DNA of 64,000 bases, taken from NCBI RefSeq assembly GCF_018613605.1, contig NZ_JAGGPU010000002.1:390460-454459 (forward strand), in the 5' to 3' direction. Position 1 is the stretch's first letter. Each line of letters starts with the position of its first letter. Source of the DNA: Pedobacter sp. ISL-64 (GTDB lineage Bacteria > Bacteroidota > Bacteroidia > Sphingobacteriales > Sphingobacteriaceae). A program made the position numbers and the translations under genes. Positions 26,666 through 35,287 of this stretch are shown piece after piece. The notes under the pieces were generated by a model that was not told the origin of the DNA, ran no database searches, and saw only the letters and a program-made list of their open reading frames with translations.

Positions 26666-27721
26666 ATGATCGGATACGCACTAAAAAAACTGATGTATGG
26701 ACTGCTGGTAATGGGCGGTGTAATATTGGTTGTTTTTGTGCTGTTTAATATTTTACCTGGCGACCCTGCACGGATGACGATGGGGCAAAGGGCTGATGTA
26801 CAATCGCTCGAAGCCGTTCGTAAAGAATTTGGTTTAGACCGGTCTAAACCTGTTCAGTTTGTTTTATACATTAACGATTTATTGCCAATTAGCATTCTTG
26901 ATAACGATAGCACCAGTCAACAGAAATATCATTACGCAAAACTGATGGCCTTTGATAAAAAGGCGCTGGTGATAAAATGGCCCTATCTCCGCAGTTCCTA
27001 CCAGACCAAACGTGATGTAACAGCTATACTTTCGGAAACGGTACCGAATACTTTTATCCTGGCTTTAACGGCGATGATTTTCGCCACCATAATCGGTGTG
27101 TTTTTGGGAGTGCTTTCAGCAGTTTATAAAGATTCGTGGATCGATAAATCGGCCAATGCATTTGCCATTCTGGGTATATCAGCGCCCTCTTTTTTTGCGG
27201 GGATTATTATTGCCTGGCTTTTCGGCTTTGTGCTGAGCAATTATACAGGCTTAAAAATGAGCGGTAGCTTATACTCTTACGATCCATTTAATGGTGAGGT
27301 ATTAACCCTAAGAAACCTATGGCTGCCGATGATTACCCTTGGTTTGAGGCCTTTGGCGATTATTGTACAGTTAACCAGAAGTGCCATGCTGGATGTTTTG
27401 GCACAGGATTATATCAGGACTGCAAGAGCCAAAGGCTTAAGTAGAAATGCCATAATTTATAAACACGCTTTAAAAAACGCTATGAATCCGGTAATTACGG
27501 CCATTTCAGGATGGTTTGCCTCACTGCTGGCGGGTTCTTTTTTTGTAGAGTACATTTTCGGGTATAACGGATTAGGCAGAACAACTGTAACCGCTTTAGA
27601 AATGTCTGATTTTCCGGTAGTGATGGGCTCTATTCTTTTTATTGCCTTCGTATTTGTAGTCATCAATATTCTGGTTGATATTTTATATGCTTATGTTGAC
27701 CCAAGAGTTAAATTAAGTTAG
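26666..27721 (+). CDS. ABC transporter permease, DppB/OppB type
   Basis: This 351-residue inner-membrane permease shows the binding-protein-dependent transport signature (DYIRTARAKGLSRNAIIYKHALKNAMNPVI, in two pieces, with EAA-loop) and the N-terminal LFNILPGDPARMTMGQRA typical of DppB/OppB. There are six membrane segments. An unusual insertion (residues about 70-110, SILDNDSTSQQKYHYAKLMA) lies between helix 1 and the permease core, as in other Bacteroidota. Companion DppC, ATPase and substrate-binding genes are absent from the window. It forms one unit with the DoxX-like gene (2-bp gap) and the DinB gene (3-bp gap). Confidence 0.9.
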   Translation: MIGYALKKLMYGLLVMGGVILVVFVLFNILPGDPARMTMGQRADVQSLEAVRKEFGLDRSKPVQFVLYINDLLPISILDNDSTSQQKYHYAKLMAFDKKALVIKWPYLRSSYQTKRDVTAILSETVPNTFILALTAMIFATIIGVFLGVLSAVYKDSWIDKSANAFAILGISAPSFFAGIIIAWLFGFVLSNYTGLKMSGSLYSYDPFNGEVLTLRNLWLPMITLGLRPLAIIVQLTRSAMLDVLAQDYIRTARAKGLSRNAIIYKHALKNAMNPVITAISGWFASLLAGSFFVEYIFGYNGLGRTTVTALEMSDFPVVMGSILFIAFVFVVINILVDILYAYVDPRVKLS

Positions 27722-27724
27722 GTT

Positions 27725-28171
27725 ATGCGCGAAGAGGAAATTGTAAATTATACTGAGCTTGCCGATCAACGCATCATCGAAATATTTAAGCTTGCAACAG
27801 TCGAAATGCCCGATGCAGAGCGCTTGTTCAGCCACGTACTCAATGCGCAGCATGTATGGGCGCAACGGATTTCGGGCAAGAAACCACTTTATGGTGTTTG
27901 GGATATTCATCATAAGGAAAACTTTGAGCGTATTGCTGCTGAAAATTTTAAGTTGATTAGGGCGGTATTGAAAGAGAGTTCTTTAGATAAGAAGATTTTG
28001 TACAGCAACACGCAAGGTGTTGAGTACGAAAACCGATTGGATGAAATTTTATTTCATTTATTTAATCATTCTACTTATCATCGCGGACAGGTTGTAACTT
28101 TATTGAAAAAAGAAGGTTTTACGCCACCTGTAACCGATTATATTATGTTAAAACGCGACCATCTATTATGA
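27725..28171 (+). CDS. DinB-family protein
   Basis: This 148-residue four-helix-bundle protein of the DinB/YfiT superfamily has histidines placed to bind a metal: LFSHVLNAQHVWAQR and the C-terminal FNHSTYHRGQV. These proteins often act as thiol- (for example bacillithiol-) dependent transferases, consistent with the bacilliredoxin in this window, but the function is not demonstrated. It overlaps the longer form of the aroK frame by 4 bp. Confidence 0.88.
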   Translation: MREEEIVNYTELADQRIIEIFKLATVEMPDAERLFSHVLNAQHVWAQRISGKKPLYGVWDIHHKENFERIAAENFKLIRAVLKESSLDKKILYSNTQGVEYENRLDEILFHLFNHSTYHRGQVVTLLKKEGFTPPVTDYIMLKRDHLL

Positions 28172-28194
28172 GGTCGAAGCAAAAAGAGAGATAC

Positions 28195-28698
28195 ATGAAA
28201 ATTTTCCTTATCGGATACATGGGCTGCGGTAAAAGTACAAAAGCTAAACAGTTGGCACATCGTTTAGAATGCCCTGTGATTGATCTTGACGCTGAAATTG
28301 TTTCAAAAACAGGTAAAAGTATTGCCGAATATTTTGCTGAATATGGCGAAAGTGGCTTTAGGGATTACGAAAGCAAAATGCTTAAAACCTTCGATTATCC
28401 AGAAACCTGTGTGGTAGCTACTGGAGGCGGATTGCCATGCTTTTTCGATAACATGGAATGGATGAATGCAAATGGTGAAACCGTTTATCTGCAAATGGAG
28501 CCAGCGGCTTTGGTATCACGTTTACATAACCGTCAAAAACGTCCCTTAATTAAAGATCTGGATGATGAACAGCTTTTAGAATTTATCAAAGAGAAACTCG
28601 AAGAACGCGATCCTTTTTATACCAAAGCTAAGTTGATTGTGGATGCATTTGATCTGGATGGCGAAAAGTTGGAAGAAGCGATTAAAAATAATCGGTAG
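28195..28698 (+). CDS. aroK: shikimate kinase
   Basis: AroK phosphorylates shikimate in aromatic amino-acid synthesis. The 167-residue protein has the P-loop GYMGCGKST (residues 7-15), the shikimate-binding DLDAEI (30-35), GESGFRDYE and VVATGGGLP. The frame is open from 28168, overlapping the DinB gene, but ATG 28195 (MKIFLIGYMGCGKST) gives the correct N-terminus. It is probably the last gene of a unit beginning near 24924 or 25512. Confidence 0.95.
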   Translation: MKIFLIGYMGCGKSTKAKQLAHRLECPVIDLDAEIVSKTGKSIAEYFAEYGESGFRDYESKMLKTFDYPETCVVATGGGLPCFFDNMEWMNANGETVYLQMEPAALVSRLHNRQKRPLIKDLDDEQLLEFIKEKLEERDPFYTKAKLIVDAFDLDGEKLEEAIKNNR

Positions 28699-28740
28699 AT
28701 TTTCTTTGCCAATAAAACAATTTGCTTTAGATAAGATTTC

Positions 28741-28799
28741 CCCTAAACCCTAAACCCTAAACCCTAAACCCTAAACCCTAAACCCTAAACCCTAAACCC
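28741..28799. repeat. heptamer tandem array (CCCTAAA)8
   Basis: Eight perfect CCCTAAA units (28741-28796) are followed by CCC. The array reaches into the minus-strand desaturase gene: its last codons GGG TTT AGG GTT and the stop TAG (28785-28799) are read from the repeat. It is the second array of this heptamer in the window. Confidence 0.95.
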
Positions 28800-30263
28800 A
28801 TCGTCAATTATCTTAGCCGATAACAACGCAAGGGGAATTCCTCCGCCCGGATGCACACTACCCCCACAGAAATATAAATTTTTAACTTTCGAACTGAAAT
28901 TGGAATGCCTTAAAAAGGCAGAAAACTGATTGTTGGAACTGTTGCCATACAGCGCGCCTTGATAAGAACCAGTTTTGCTTTCAATGCTTCTGGGGTCTAA
29001 AATCTGCTCACATATAATGTCTTTTTCAATATTTCGGTTTAAAATACGGCTGATCTTTTGGGTAATATTTGTCTTGGCTTCTTTAATCAATACATCCCAG
29101 TTTTGACCATTATTGGCAGGAACGTTTATCATTACAAACCAGTTTTCGCTGTCTGTAGGTGCATCACCCCTGATATATTTACAGCTGATGTTAATGTATA
29201 CCGTTGGATCGCTGCTGATGGTTTTATCTTTCCATATGGCATTAAACTCCTTTTGGTAATCCTCAGCGAAAAAGATGTTGTGCAAGCCCATATCGCTGTA
29301 ATTCCCATCCATGCCCCAGTAAAAAATCAAAGCAGAGCTACTCCGTTCCTGGTTTAATAATTTTTTAGGTTGAGCTATGTTTTTAAGCAGGTTTTTATAA
29401 GTAAACCAGACGTCGAGGTTCGAAACAACAACCTTAGCTTTATAGGTTTTATCGTTAACTTTTACGCCCTGTACTTCGGATTTAGGTTTATTAGAATATA
29501 TAATTTCTTCCACCTTTTGATTGTAATGAAACCTTATTCCCAACTCTTCTGCCAATTTTACCAAGGCAGTAACAATACTATACATCCCATTTTTTGGAAG
29601 AAAGGCTCCATAGTGATACTCGAAATGTGGAATTATATTCAATGTGGCCGGTGCCTGATAGGGATCGGAACCATTGTAGGTGGCATAGCGGTTAAAAAGC
29701 TGTGCTATTCTATCGTCATTAAAGAACGATCGGTTTGCTTTTGCCTGTGTTCTAAAAGCATCAATCTGGCCAAAACGGAATATAGATTTTAAGGTGTCCC
29801 AGTGCAGGTAGCTTTTAATTTTATGCAAACTTCTTTCCAAAAATACACGGTGGGTAACATCGTAAATGGTTTTGCTTTTGTTTAAATAGTGCCCAACCTC
29901 TTTTGCAGTTGAAGCTGTTTTCTCTTCTATTTCCTTGGCAAATTCATCGAGATCTGCACTTGCGTTTAACCTTAAGCCATCTTCGTAAAAATAACGGCAA
30001 ATTTCTTTTAGTTTTAGATATTCAAAATAATCTTCAGGGTTTTTACCTGCCAGTTTGAAGAGTTCATCCACGTACTGGGGCATGGTAAAAAGGCTCGGTC
30101 CGGCATCAAACCTGAAACCGTTCATTTTTATTTCTGTCAGCTTACCTCCAGGTTTTGAATTAACTTCAAAAACATCAACCTCATAGCCCTTTAAGGAAAG
30201 ACGAATTGCCGATGCAATGCCCGCAATTCCGGCACCGATAACTATTGCTTTTGGTTTAGGCAT
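28785..30263 (-). CDS. carotenoid desaturase, CrtI/CrtD family
   Basis: This 492-residue FAD-dependent desaturase has the N-terminal dinucleotide fold KAIVIGAGIAGIASAIRLSL (residues 5-24) and DVFEVNSKPGGKLTEI. FRFDAGPSLFTMPQYVDELF is typical of the CrtD-like (1'-hydroxycarotenoid 3',4'-desaturase) branch rather than phytoene desaturases of this phylum. The C-terminal CGGSVHPGGGIPLALLSAK is the carotenoid-desaturase signature. No crtB lies beside it, which also favours CrtD. The last four residues (GFRV) and the stop are encoded by the heptamer array. A CrtD role fits with CruF and CrtW further along the window. Confidence 0.88.
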   Translation of the reverse strand: MPKPKAIVIGAGIAGIASAIRLSLKGYEVDVFEVNSKPGGKLTEIKMNGFRFDAGPSLFTMPQYVDELFKLAGKNPEDYFEYLKLKEICRYFYEDGLRLNASADLDEFAKEIEEKTASTAKEVGHYLNKSKTIYDVTHRVFLERSLHKIKSYLHWDTLKSIFRFGQIDAFRTQAKANRSFFNDDRIAQLFNRYATYNGSDPYQAPATLNIIPHFEYHYGAFLPKNGMYSIVTALVKLAEELGIRFHYNQKVEEIIYSNKPKSEVQGVKVNDKTYKAKVVVSNLDVWFTYKNLLKNIAQPKKLLNQERSSSALIFYWGMDGNYSDMGLHNIFFAEDYQKEFNAIWKDKTISSDPTVYINISCKYIRGDAPTDSENWFVMINVPANNGQNWDVLIKEAKTNITQKISRILNRNIEKDIICEQILDPRSIESKTGSYQGALYGNSSNNQFSAFLRHSNFSSKVKNLYFCGGSVHPGGGIPLALLSAKIIDDGFRV

Positions 30264-30302
30264 GATGCGAAAATAAGATAAATATTTTACTAACTTGAAG
30301 TG

Positions 30303-30529
30303 ATGATTAAGGATGAAATTATCATTTATAAAACAGAAGAGGGTTTGCCTGCGATAGAAGTTGCGTATGGAAATGAGACTGTTTGGCTAACGCAGCACAA
30401 ATGCAACAACTTTTTAATAAAACTAAGCAGAATATTAGTCTTCACATTAAGAATATATTTGAAGAGAATGAATTAGATAAAATATCAACTGTCAAGAAAT
30501 CCTTGACAGTTCGAAAAAATGATGGTTAA
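30303..30529 (+). pseudogene. remnant of a RhuM-family gene, frameshifted and truncated
   Basis: From ATG 30303 the translation reads IIIYKTEEGLPAIEVAYGNE then TVWLTQ, the standard start of RhuM proteins. A missing base after CAG (30395/30396) breaks the frame; the next frame continues QMQQLFNKTKQNISLHIKNI and FEENELDKISTVKKSLT to a TAA at 30527. Intact RhuM proteins are several times longer. Two lesions (frameshift and loss of the rest) mark a dead gene. RhuM genes are typical accessory-region genes, so this is a scar of an older insertion. The rest of the roughly 296-bp gap shows nothing else. Confidence 0.8.
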
Positions 30530-30559
30530 AGTTGTTATTGATTAACTATAAAAACTAAT

Positions 30560-32263
30560 CTATTTCAATTTTTCTAAGTATACCTTCGTTTGTTTTTCGA
30601 TCTCGTTGGTGGCAAACTTAATGGCCGAACCAACTCTGGTGGTTTCGGATTTTACAGGCATTTTGTTTACCGTTACCAAAGCATCAGTATACCATTTGGC
30701 CCAAACTTCAATAATGTGTTTCTCGTCCGTTGTGGTTTTACCTTTTGCAATTTCTTGTTTGCTCAGTTCAAATTCAGTTTTTAAGCGGGTTAAAGCATCG
30801 GTTTTAACTTGCGAAACAGTAGCTATCGCAGTATTTTCATCTGCAGAAATTAAAGTATAGGCAGCAGTTAAACCACTTATCCCTACATTTTTCATTTCGG
30901 TTGGCGAAACTTTATCAATCCTGTCGTTATCCGTATGGTAGAAGACATCGGTAAAGTGCCACATCAATAATCCCGGAATTTTATTTTGCAGGAATGGTGT
31001 GTGGTCACTACCACCTTCGAATGGGTTGTAGTTAACCGTCCAGTTGGCAAATTTGCCCTGAGCTTTGCAGATATCGAAGATAAAATCATTAAAATAATGC
31101 GGGAAAAGATCTTTTTCAGTAACATCGCCAGCACCCCATTCGGTATGTTTATCCGTTCCCCTTGTCCAAATGGCCGATGGATCAGGCATTTTTTCAATCA
31201 GGAATGAGCCGCCGGTTTTTTTAGTGTCCTCGCCAACCATATCCAAACTCATTCCCCACATAATACCTTTGGCCCGGGTGGTATCTTCGGTAATATATCT
31301 TCTTGTTGATACAATTTCGTCGCCCCATAAAAAAGTGAGGGTACGCTTCGGACTTATCTTTTTTGCCTGATATAATGCTGCTGTTAGCCTTGCCATTTCT
31401 GCTAATGTACCAACGCCGCTTGCATTATCGTTTGCACCGGGTTCCTGAACATGCGCACTGAATACAAAACGTTCATTAGGATTTGAACTGCCTCTAACGT
31501 TTGCTACTATCGTTAATTCTTCAGAGGGATAAATTTTAGTCTGAATATTTACTTTCAATTTAGTCTCGCCTTTTAAACAGGCCACTTTTAACTTTTCCTT
31601 GGCAGCATAAGATAAAAGCAATGTCCATACCTCACTATTGGCTTTCATGCTTCCAAACTGGATAGAAGTTTGGTGTACCTCTGGTTGAGTATACTTTGGC
31701 ATCGAATAGCCCAACACGCCAATGGCTCCAGCTTTTGTGGCTATTTGAAGCAAACGTGATGGACTGTTCTCAGAAAATAGGATTTTCCCTTTCAGATCCA
31801 TTTTTTCTATTTCGGTAGGTAATGCGTTGGCAATGTAAACCACATTAGCTGTAACACCTCCTGCAGCTGTTGATCCGCAATTGATTGGAATCATGTTGCG
31901 GTTAGTTTTATAAGAGATGAGCGGTTTTGTTTCGCCAACGATATCAATATTGGCATCAACAGGTTCCCAGGTATTATTTTTCATCGCTCTTTTTTCGATG
32001 CGATAAGTTAAAGGAGCCTCAAATTCATCCTGCTTCTGTTCAACAAAACCAGCCTTTTTAAGGATACTCTCTACATAATGGATACTGGCATTAAAGCCTG
32101 TGTTACCGGGTACGCGGAAGTATTTTTCTACCAAAGCAGTTGTTTCATAAGCGTTTTTTTCTAGGAAACCAGCCCGCGTTAGCGTGAAATATTCATCTGT
32201 CGAATTTTGTGCGTAACATCCCAATCCCGCAAAAAGCAGCGCAAAAAGTATCTTCGTTTTCAT
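30560..32263 (-). CDS. M28-family zinc peptidase
   Basis: This 567-residue secreted aminopeptidase-like enzyme has a signal peptide (residues 1-18, ending CYAQ). A PA-type insert is likely around residues 130-200. The M28 metal site is visible as HVQEPGANDNASG (His 271, Asp 279), WGDE (Glu 315-316 region) and the later GGSDHTPFL histidine. It probably trims peptides in the periplasm or outside the cell. A near-consensus -7 element (TATCTTTC, minus strand 32280-32287) precedes the ATG. The DoxX gene upstream on the same strand is 44 bp away. Confidence 0.92.
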   Translation of the reverse strand: MKTKILFALLFAGLGCYAQNSTDEYFTLTRAGFLEKNAYETTALVEKYFRVPGNTGFNASIHYVESILKKAGFVEQKQDEFEAPLTYRIEKRAMKNNTWEPVDANIDIVGETKPLISYKTNRNMIPINCGSTAAGGVTANVVYIANALPTEIEKMDLKGKILFSENSPSRLLQIATKAGAIGVLGYSMPKYTQPEVHQTSIQFGSMKANSEVWTLLLSYAAKEKLKVACLKGETKLKVNIQTKIYPSEELTIVANVRGSSNPNERFVFSAHVQEPGANDNASGVGTLAEMARLTAALYQAKKISPKRTLTFLWGDEIVSTRRYITEDTTRAKGIMWGMSLDMVGEDTKKTGGSFLIEKMPDPSAIWTRGTDKHTEWGAGDVTEKDLFPHYFNDFIFDICKAQGKFANWTVNYNPFEGGSDHTPFLQNKIPGLLMWHFTDVFYHTDNDRIDKVSPTEMKNVGISGLTAAYTLISADENTAIATVSQVKTDALTRLKTEFELSKQEIAKGKTTTDEKHIIEVWAKWYTDALVTVNKMPVKSETTRVGSAIKFATNEIEKQTKVYLEKLK

Positions 32264-32307
32264 GATCGTTCGTAAAAGCGAAAGATACTAAGAATATTTA
32301 ATGTTGT

Positions 32308-32766
32308 TTAGGCGTACCGCTTGCCAGTTTTGCGTTTCAACCCTTCGTCAACCGATAATGGGCCTGAACCTACTACCCAAAACATGATGAGCAGAAACAA
32401 TACCAATACCGAAAACCACAATTCCGAATTCGGTGTGGAGAAACCCGGCGTAAGGTTAACAAAAAATACTGCAAACAATAAGATTGGGATCTGAATTACA
32501 ACGGCAAAGCGGGTAACTAAACCTAATGTAATTAAAACACCCCCAACCAAATGCGCAAATGCAACAACATGAATGGCGATACTGATGAGCATGCCCGAAA
32601 AACCAAATACGTTGTTTTGTGTAATCATGTTCTGAAGAACCGAAGTGTCGCTAACAAAAGAAACACCTTTTCCAAAAATGATCAGGCCAAGTACAATCCG
32701 AAGATAATCTAGCCATTTTGAGTGATGAACATCTCCCCAATGTTCAATTTTACGGATAACGTTCAT
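32308..32766 (-). CDS. DoxX-family membrane protein
   Basis: This 152-residue inner-membrane protein has four hydrophobic helices; LDYLRIVLGLIIFGKGVSFV and AHLVGGVLITLGLVTRFAVV match DoxX. The function is unresolved (redox or membrane-stress roles have been proposed for relatives). The ATG is preceded at 7-8 bp by GGAGG (minus strand, near 32772-32777), an actual Shine-Dalgarno site, which is rare in this window. It may be cotranscribed with the M28 peptidase gene. Confidence 0.88.
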   Translation of the reverse strand: MNVIRKIEHWGDVHHSKWLDYLRIVLGLIIFGKGVSFVSDTSVLQNMITQNNVFGFSGMLISIAIHVVAFAHLVGGVLITLGLVTRFAVVIQIPILLFAVFFVNLTPGFSTPNSELWFSVLVLFLLIMFWVVGSGPLSVDEGLKRKTGKRYA

Positions 32767-32980
32767 AATGAACCTCCATTTTTATGTGAATGATACTTTA
32801 AGTTACGGATTTTTATTTGGTTATCAAATAAGGAACTGAAAATCAATAGATCGCAATTGTCGTTATTGTAAACAGAGTGATTTAACCTTTTGATGTAAAA
32901 TTAACATAAAATTAATTTATACCGTTTTGGTTTTTGGTATGAATTTAGTATTATTGCTTAAATAGATAGGTTTTTTTATC

Positions 32981-33091
32981 ATGAGCAAAGAAATATTAGA
33001 GTTTTCTGTACTGGTGGATGAAAAATTTGACCTAAAATTTAATTGGTTAGATGGCTTTTGGGACGCGGCATTTAAATTTTTTGGAAAATAA
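32981..33091 (+). CDS. possible small protein (36 residues)
   Basis: ATG 32981 opens a 36-codon frame MSKEILEFSVLVDEKFDLKF then NWLDGFWDAAFKFFGK, ending in TAA at 33091. The product would be acidic and amphipathic with several aromatic residues. It has no neighbour on its strand within 240 bp upstream and no clear promoter. It is the only plausible coding content of the 465-bp gap between the DoxX and rlmD genes; the rest holds a weak hairpin (CGGACA / TGTCCG near 33117-33134) and a CCTCTACC tract. Low confidence. Confidence 0.3.
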   Translation: MSKEILEFSVLVDEKFDLKFNWLDGFWDAAFKFFGK

Positions 33092-33216
33092 TTTTTAAAA
33101 TCAGGGTTCCATTGCCGGACAGTTCTTGTCCGAGTAGGATGATTATGGCCAATCTTTTGATTAATTGGTTTTTAAACCCTCTACCTTTCTGTCCTTAACC
33201 TTTAACCTCTTTTTTC

Positions 33217-33224
33217 TATATTTG
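33217..33224 (+). promoter_or_regulatory. -7 promoter element TATATTTG of rlmD
   Basis: This exact consensus match ends 7 bp before ATG 33232, implying an almost leaderless message. Confidence 0.5.
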
Positions 33225-33231
33225 CAAAATA

Positions 33232-34641
33232 ATGAGTAGAAGAAAACCTGGTACGGTAACTATTGTTCCAAACGTACATATAATCGATATTGCTGAAGAG
33301 GGAAAAGGTGTTGGCAAGGCTGACGAATTGGTCATTTTTGTTGACAAAGCCGTTCCTGGTGATGTGGTAGATGTCCGGTTGACCAAAAAGAAAAAGAATT
33401 TTGCTGAAGCAATAATAGATCAGCTTCATGAAAAATCAGCATTGCGTACTGATCCTTTCTGCCCTCATTTCGGAACCTGTGGCGGTTGCAAATGGCAGCA
33501 TATGGGTTACGATGCTCAATTAAAGTTTAAACAGAAAAATGTTGAGGCAGCTTTACAGCGTTTAGGTAAAATAGATACCTCAGGAACTGAACCGATTTTA
33601 GGCTCAGAAAAAAACAGATATTACCGAAATAAATTAGAATTTACTTTTTCGAACAAACGTTGGTTGGAAAAAACCGATGTAGAACGCGATGAAGATTTTG
33701 ACATGAATGCGCTGGGTTTTCACGTACCATTGCGTTTTGATAAAATTTTAGATATCGAGCATTGTTATCTACAGGATGAGCCTTCTAATTCGATCAGAAA
33801 CGCAGTACGTAAATATGCCTTAGAAAATGACCTGTCGTTTTACGACCTGCGTAACCATGAAGGCGTTTTGCGTAACCTGATTATCCGTACTTCTAGCACA
33901 GGAGAGGTGATGGTTGCTGTGGTATTTGCTTATCCGGAACAGACACAAGTTGATGGCTTGATGGGTTTTCTTAAAAATGAATTTCCACAGATTACCTCTT
34001 TGCTGTATATCGTTAACCAAAAAAAGAATGACACTATTTTCGATCAGGATGTGGTGGTTTTCTCAGGTCGCGATCATATTTTCGAAGAAATGGATGGCAT
34101 CCGTTTTAAAATTGGAGTGAAATCTTTTTATCAGACCAATTCTGAACAAGCCTTCGAACTATATAAAATCACCAGAGATTTTGCCAGATTTAAAGGTGAT
34201 GAACTGGTTTATGATTTATACACTGGTGCTGGAACGATTGCAAATTTTATTGCCAAAAACGTAAAGCAGGTAGTTGGGGTAGAATATGTGCCAACCGCTA
34301 TTGAAGATGCAAAGTTTAATTCAGCATTAAATGGCATTGATAATACGGTTTTTTATGCCGGAGATATGAAAGATATTCTTACTTCTGAATTTATCCTGGC
34401 GCATGGTAAACCAGATGTGGTGATTACCGATCCGCCACGCGCTGGTATGCATGCAGATGTAGTACAGAGATTGCTTGAAATGGAGTCTGAAAAAATTGTC
34501 TATGTAAGCTGTAATGCAGCCACACAGGCAAGAGATTTAGAATTATTGAAAGAAAAATACGATGTGGTGCGAATTAAACCTGTAGATATGTTTCCGCACA
34601 CGCAACACGTAGAAAATGTAGTATTGTTAAGGTTAAAGTAA
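33232..34641 (+). CDS. rlmD: 23S rRNA (uracil-C5)-methyltransferase, RlmD type
   Basis: This RumA/RlmD-family enzyme of 469 residues methylates a uridine of 23S rRNA at C5 (U1939 in E. coli). An N-terminal TRAM domain (about 10-65) precedes the iron-sulfur cysteines in CPHFGTCGGCKWQHM (Cys 77, 83, 86). The SAM-binding domain has DLYTGAGTIANFIAKNV, and the catalytic region is ITDPPRAGMH and VYVSCNAATQARDL, where the cysteine is the nucleophile. Length and motifs are standard. Which uridine is modified could differ in this phylum. Confidence 0.94.
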   Translation: MSRRKPGTVTIVPNVHIIDIAEEGKGVGKADELVIFVDKAVPGDVVDVRLTKKKKNFAEAIIDQLHEKSALRTDPFCPHFGTCGGCKWQHMGYDAQLKFKQKNVEAALQRLGKIDTSGTEPILGSEKNRYYRNKLEFTFSNKRWLEKTDVERDEDFDMNALGFHVPLRFDKILDIEHCYLQDEPSNSIRNAVRKYALENDLSFYDLRNHEGVLRNLIIRTSSTGEVMVAVVFAYPEQTQVDGLMGFLKNEFPQITSLLYIVNQKKNDTIFDQDVVVFSGRDHIFEEMDGIRFKIGVKSFYQTNSEQAFELYKITRDFARFKGDELVYDLYTGAGTIANFIAKNVKQVVGVEYVPTAIEDAKFNSALNGIDNTVFYAGDMKDILTSEFILAHGKPDVVITDPPRAGMHADVVQRLLEMESEKIVYVSCNAATQARDLELLKEKYDVVRIKPVDMFPHTQHVENVVLLRLK

Positions 34642-34738
34642 TAAAATGATTGAGTGAGAGAAAGATTGAGCGACAGAATGGGGCAATTTGCCTTCATTCA
34701 ACTATTCACTCATTCAAAATTCAATTATTGGTTAAGGT

Positions 34739-35146
34739 ATGGATAGAGAAGAATTATTAGGCGCAACGCCCGAAGAGAACGGAACACCACAAAAAAAGCA
34801 GGAAAGTCCGCTGATAAGTTTAGAAAAAGATTTAGAATTTTATGCTGATGCGATTAAAGAAGTAGCAATCGAGATTATGGTTGAAGGCATTTCTGCCCAC
34901 CCAATTTTTATTGCGCATCAACATGAGGTGAACATTGGCGAACTTATCTTAAACAAAGAAGAACTTAATACCGATTGGACGATACAAGCCTCTACTTTGG
35001 AAGAGTTTGTAGAAAAAGGAATCATCAGCAAGGAGAAAAAAGAGCCATTCTTAAAAGTATATAAAAAACCGGAAGATTTTATGTGTGTATTCGTAATTGT
35101 TCCTGAAGGCGCCAACTTTATTTACTATCCGTATAAAAAAAGGTAG
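34739..35146 (+). CDS. conserved hypothetical protein
   Basis: This 135-residue soluble protein has an acidic N-terminal tail (1-25). A compact alpha/beta part follows: DLEFYADAIKEVAIEIMVEG, then IFIAHQHEVNIGEL and a C-terminal MCVFVIVPEGANFIYYPYKK. It looks like a stable small domain of a lineage-specific family, but I cannot name a function. It lies 97 bp after rlmD on the same strand, separated by low-complexity CATTCA-rich sequence. Confidence 0.75.
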   Translation: MDREELLGATPEENGTPQKKQESPLISLEKDLEFYADAIKEVAIEIMVEGISAHPIFIAHQHEVNIGELILNKEELNTDWTIQASTLEEFVEKGIISKEKKEPFLKVYKKPEDFMCVFVIVPEGANFIYYPYKKR

Positions 35147-35227
35147 GGGATAGAAAGGTTTAATTCCTCACTACAACCTTTAATGACCTGAATCGGTGTA
35201 ATCATTCTGTCTGTTAAATCTTTTATA

Positions 35228-35258
35228 AAAGAAAAGCACCGCTTTGTATCCACAAAGC
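35228..35258 (-). terminator. terminator of the DUF2807 gene
   Basis: On the minus strand GCTTTGT and ACAAAGC (35241-35258) form a perfect 7-bp stem around GGAT, followed by GGTGCTTTTCTTTT. It lies 30 bp past the DUF2807 stop. Confidence 0.6.
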
Positions 35259-35287
35259 AGCGCGTTATTATTAACTAAACTAAACTT

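Noticed and set aside
28741..28799. CCCTAAA arrays as true telomeres or as a sign of eukaryotic DNA.
   Set aside because: They are short, internal, in both cases at bacterial gene ends, and surrounded by normal Bacteroidota genes. A linear replicon or contamination is not supported.
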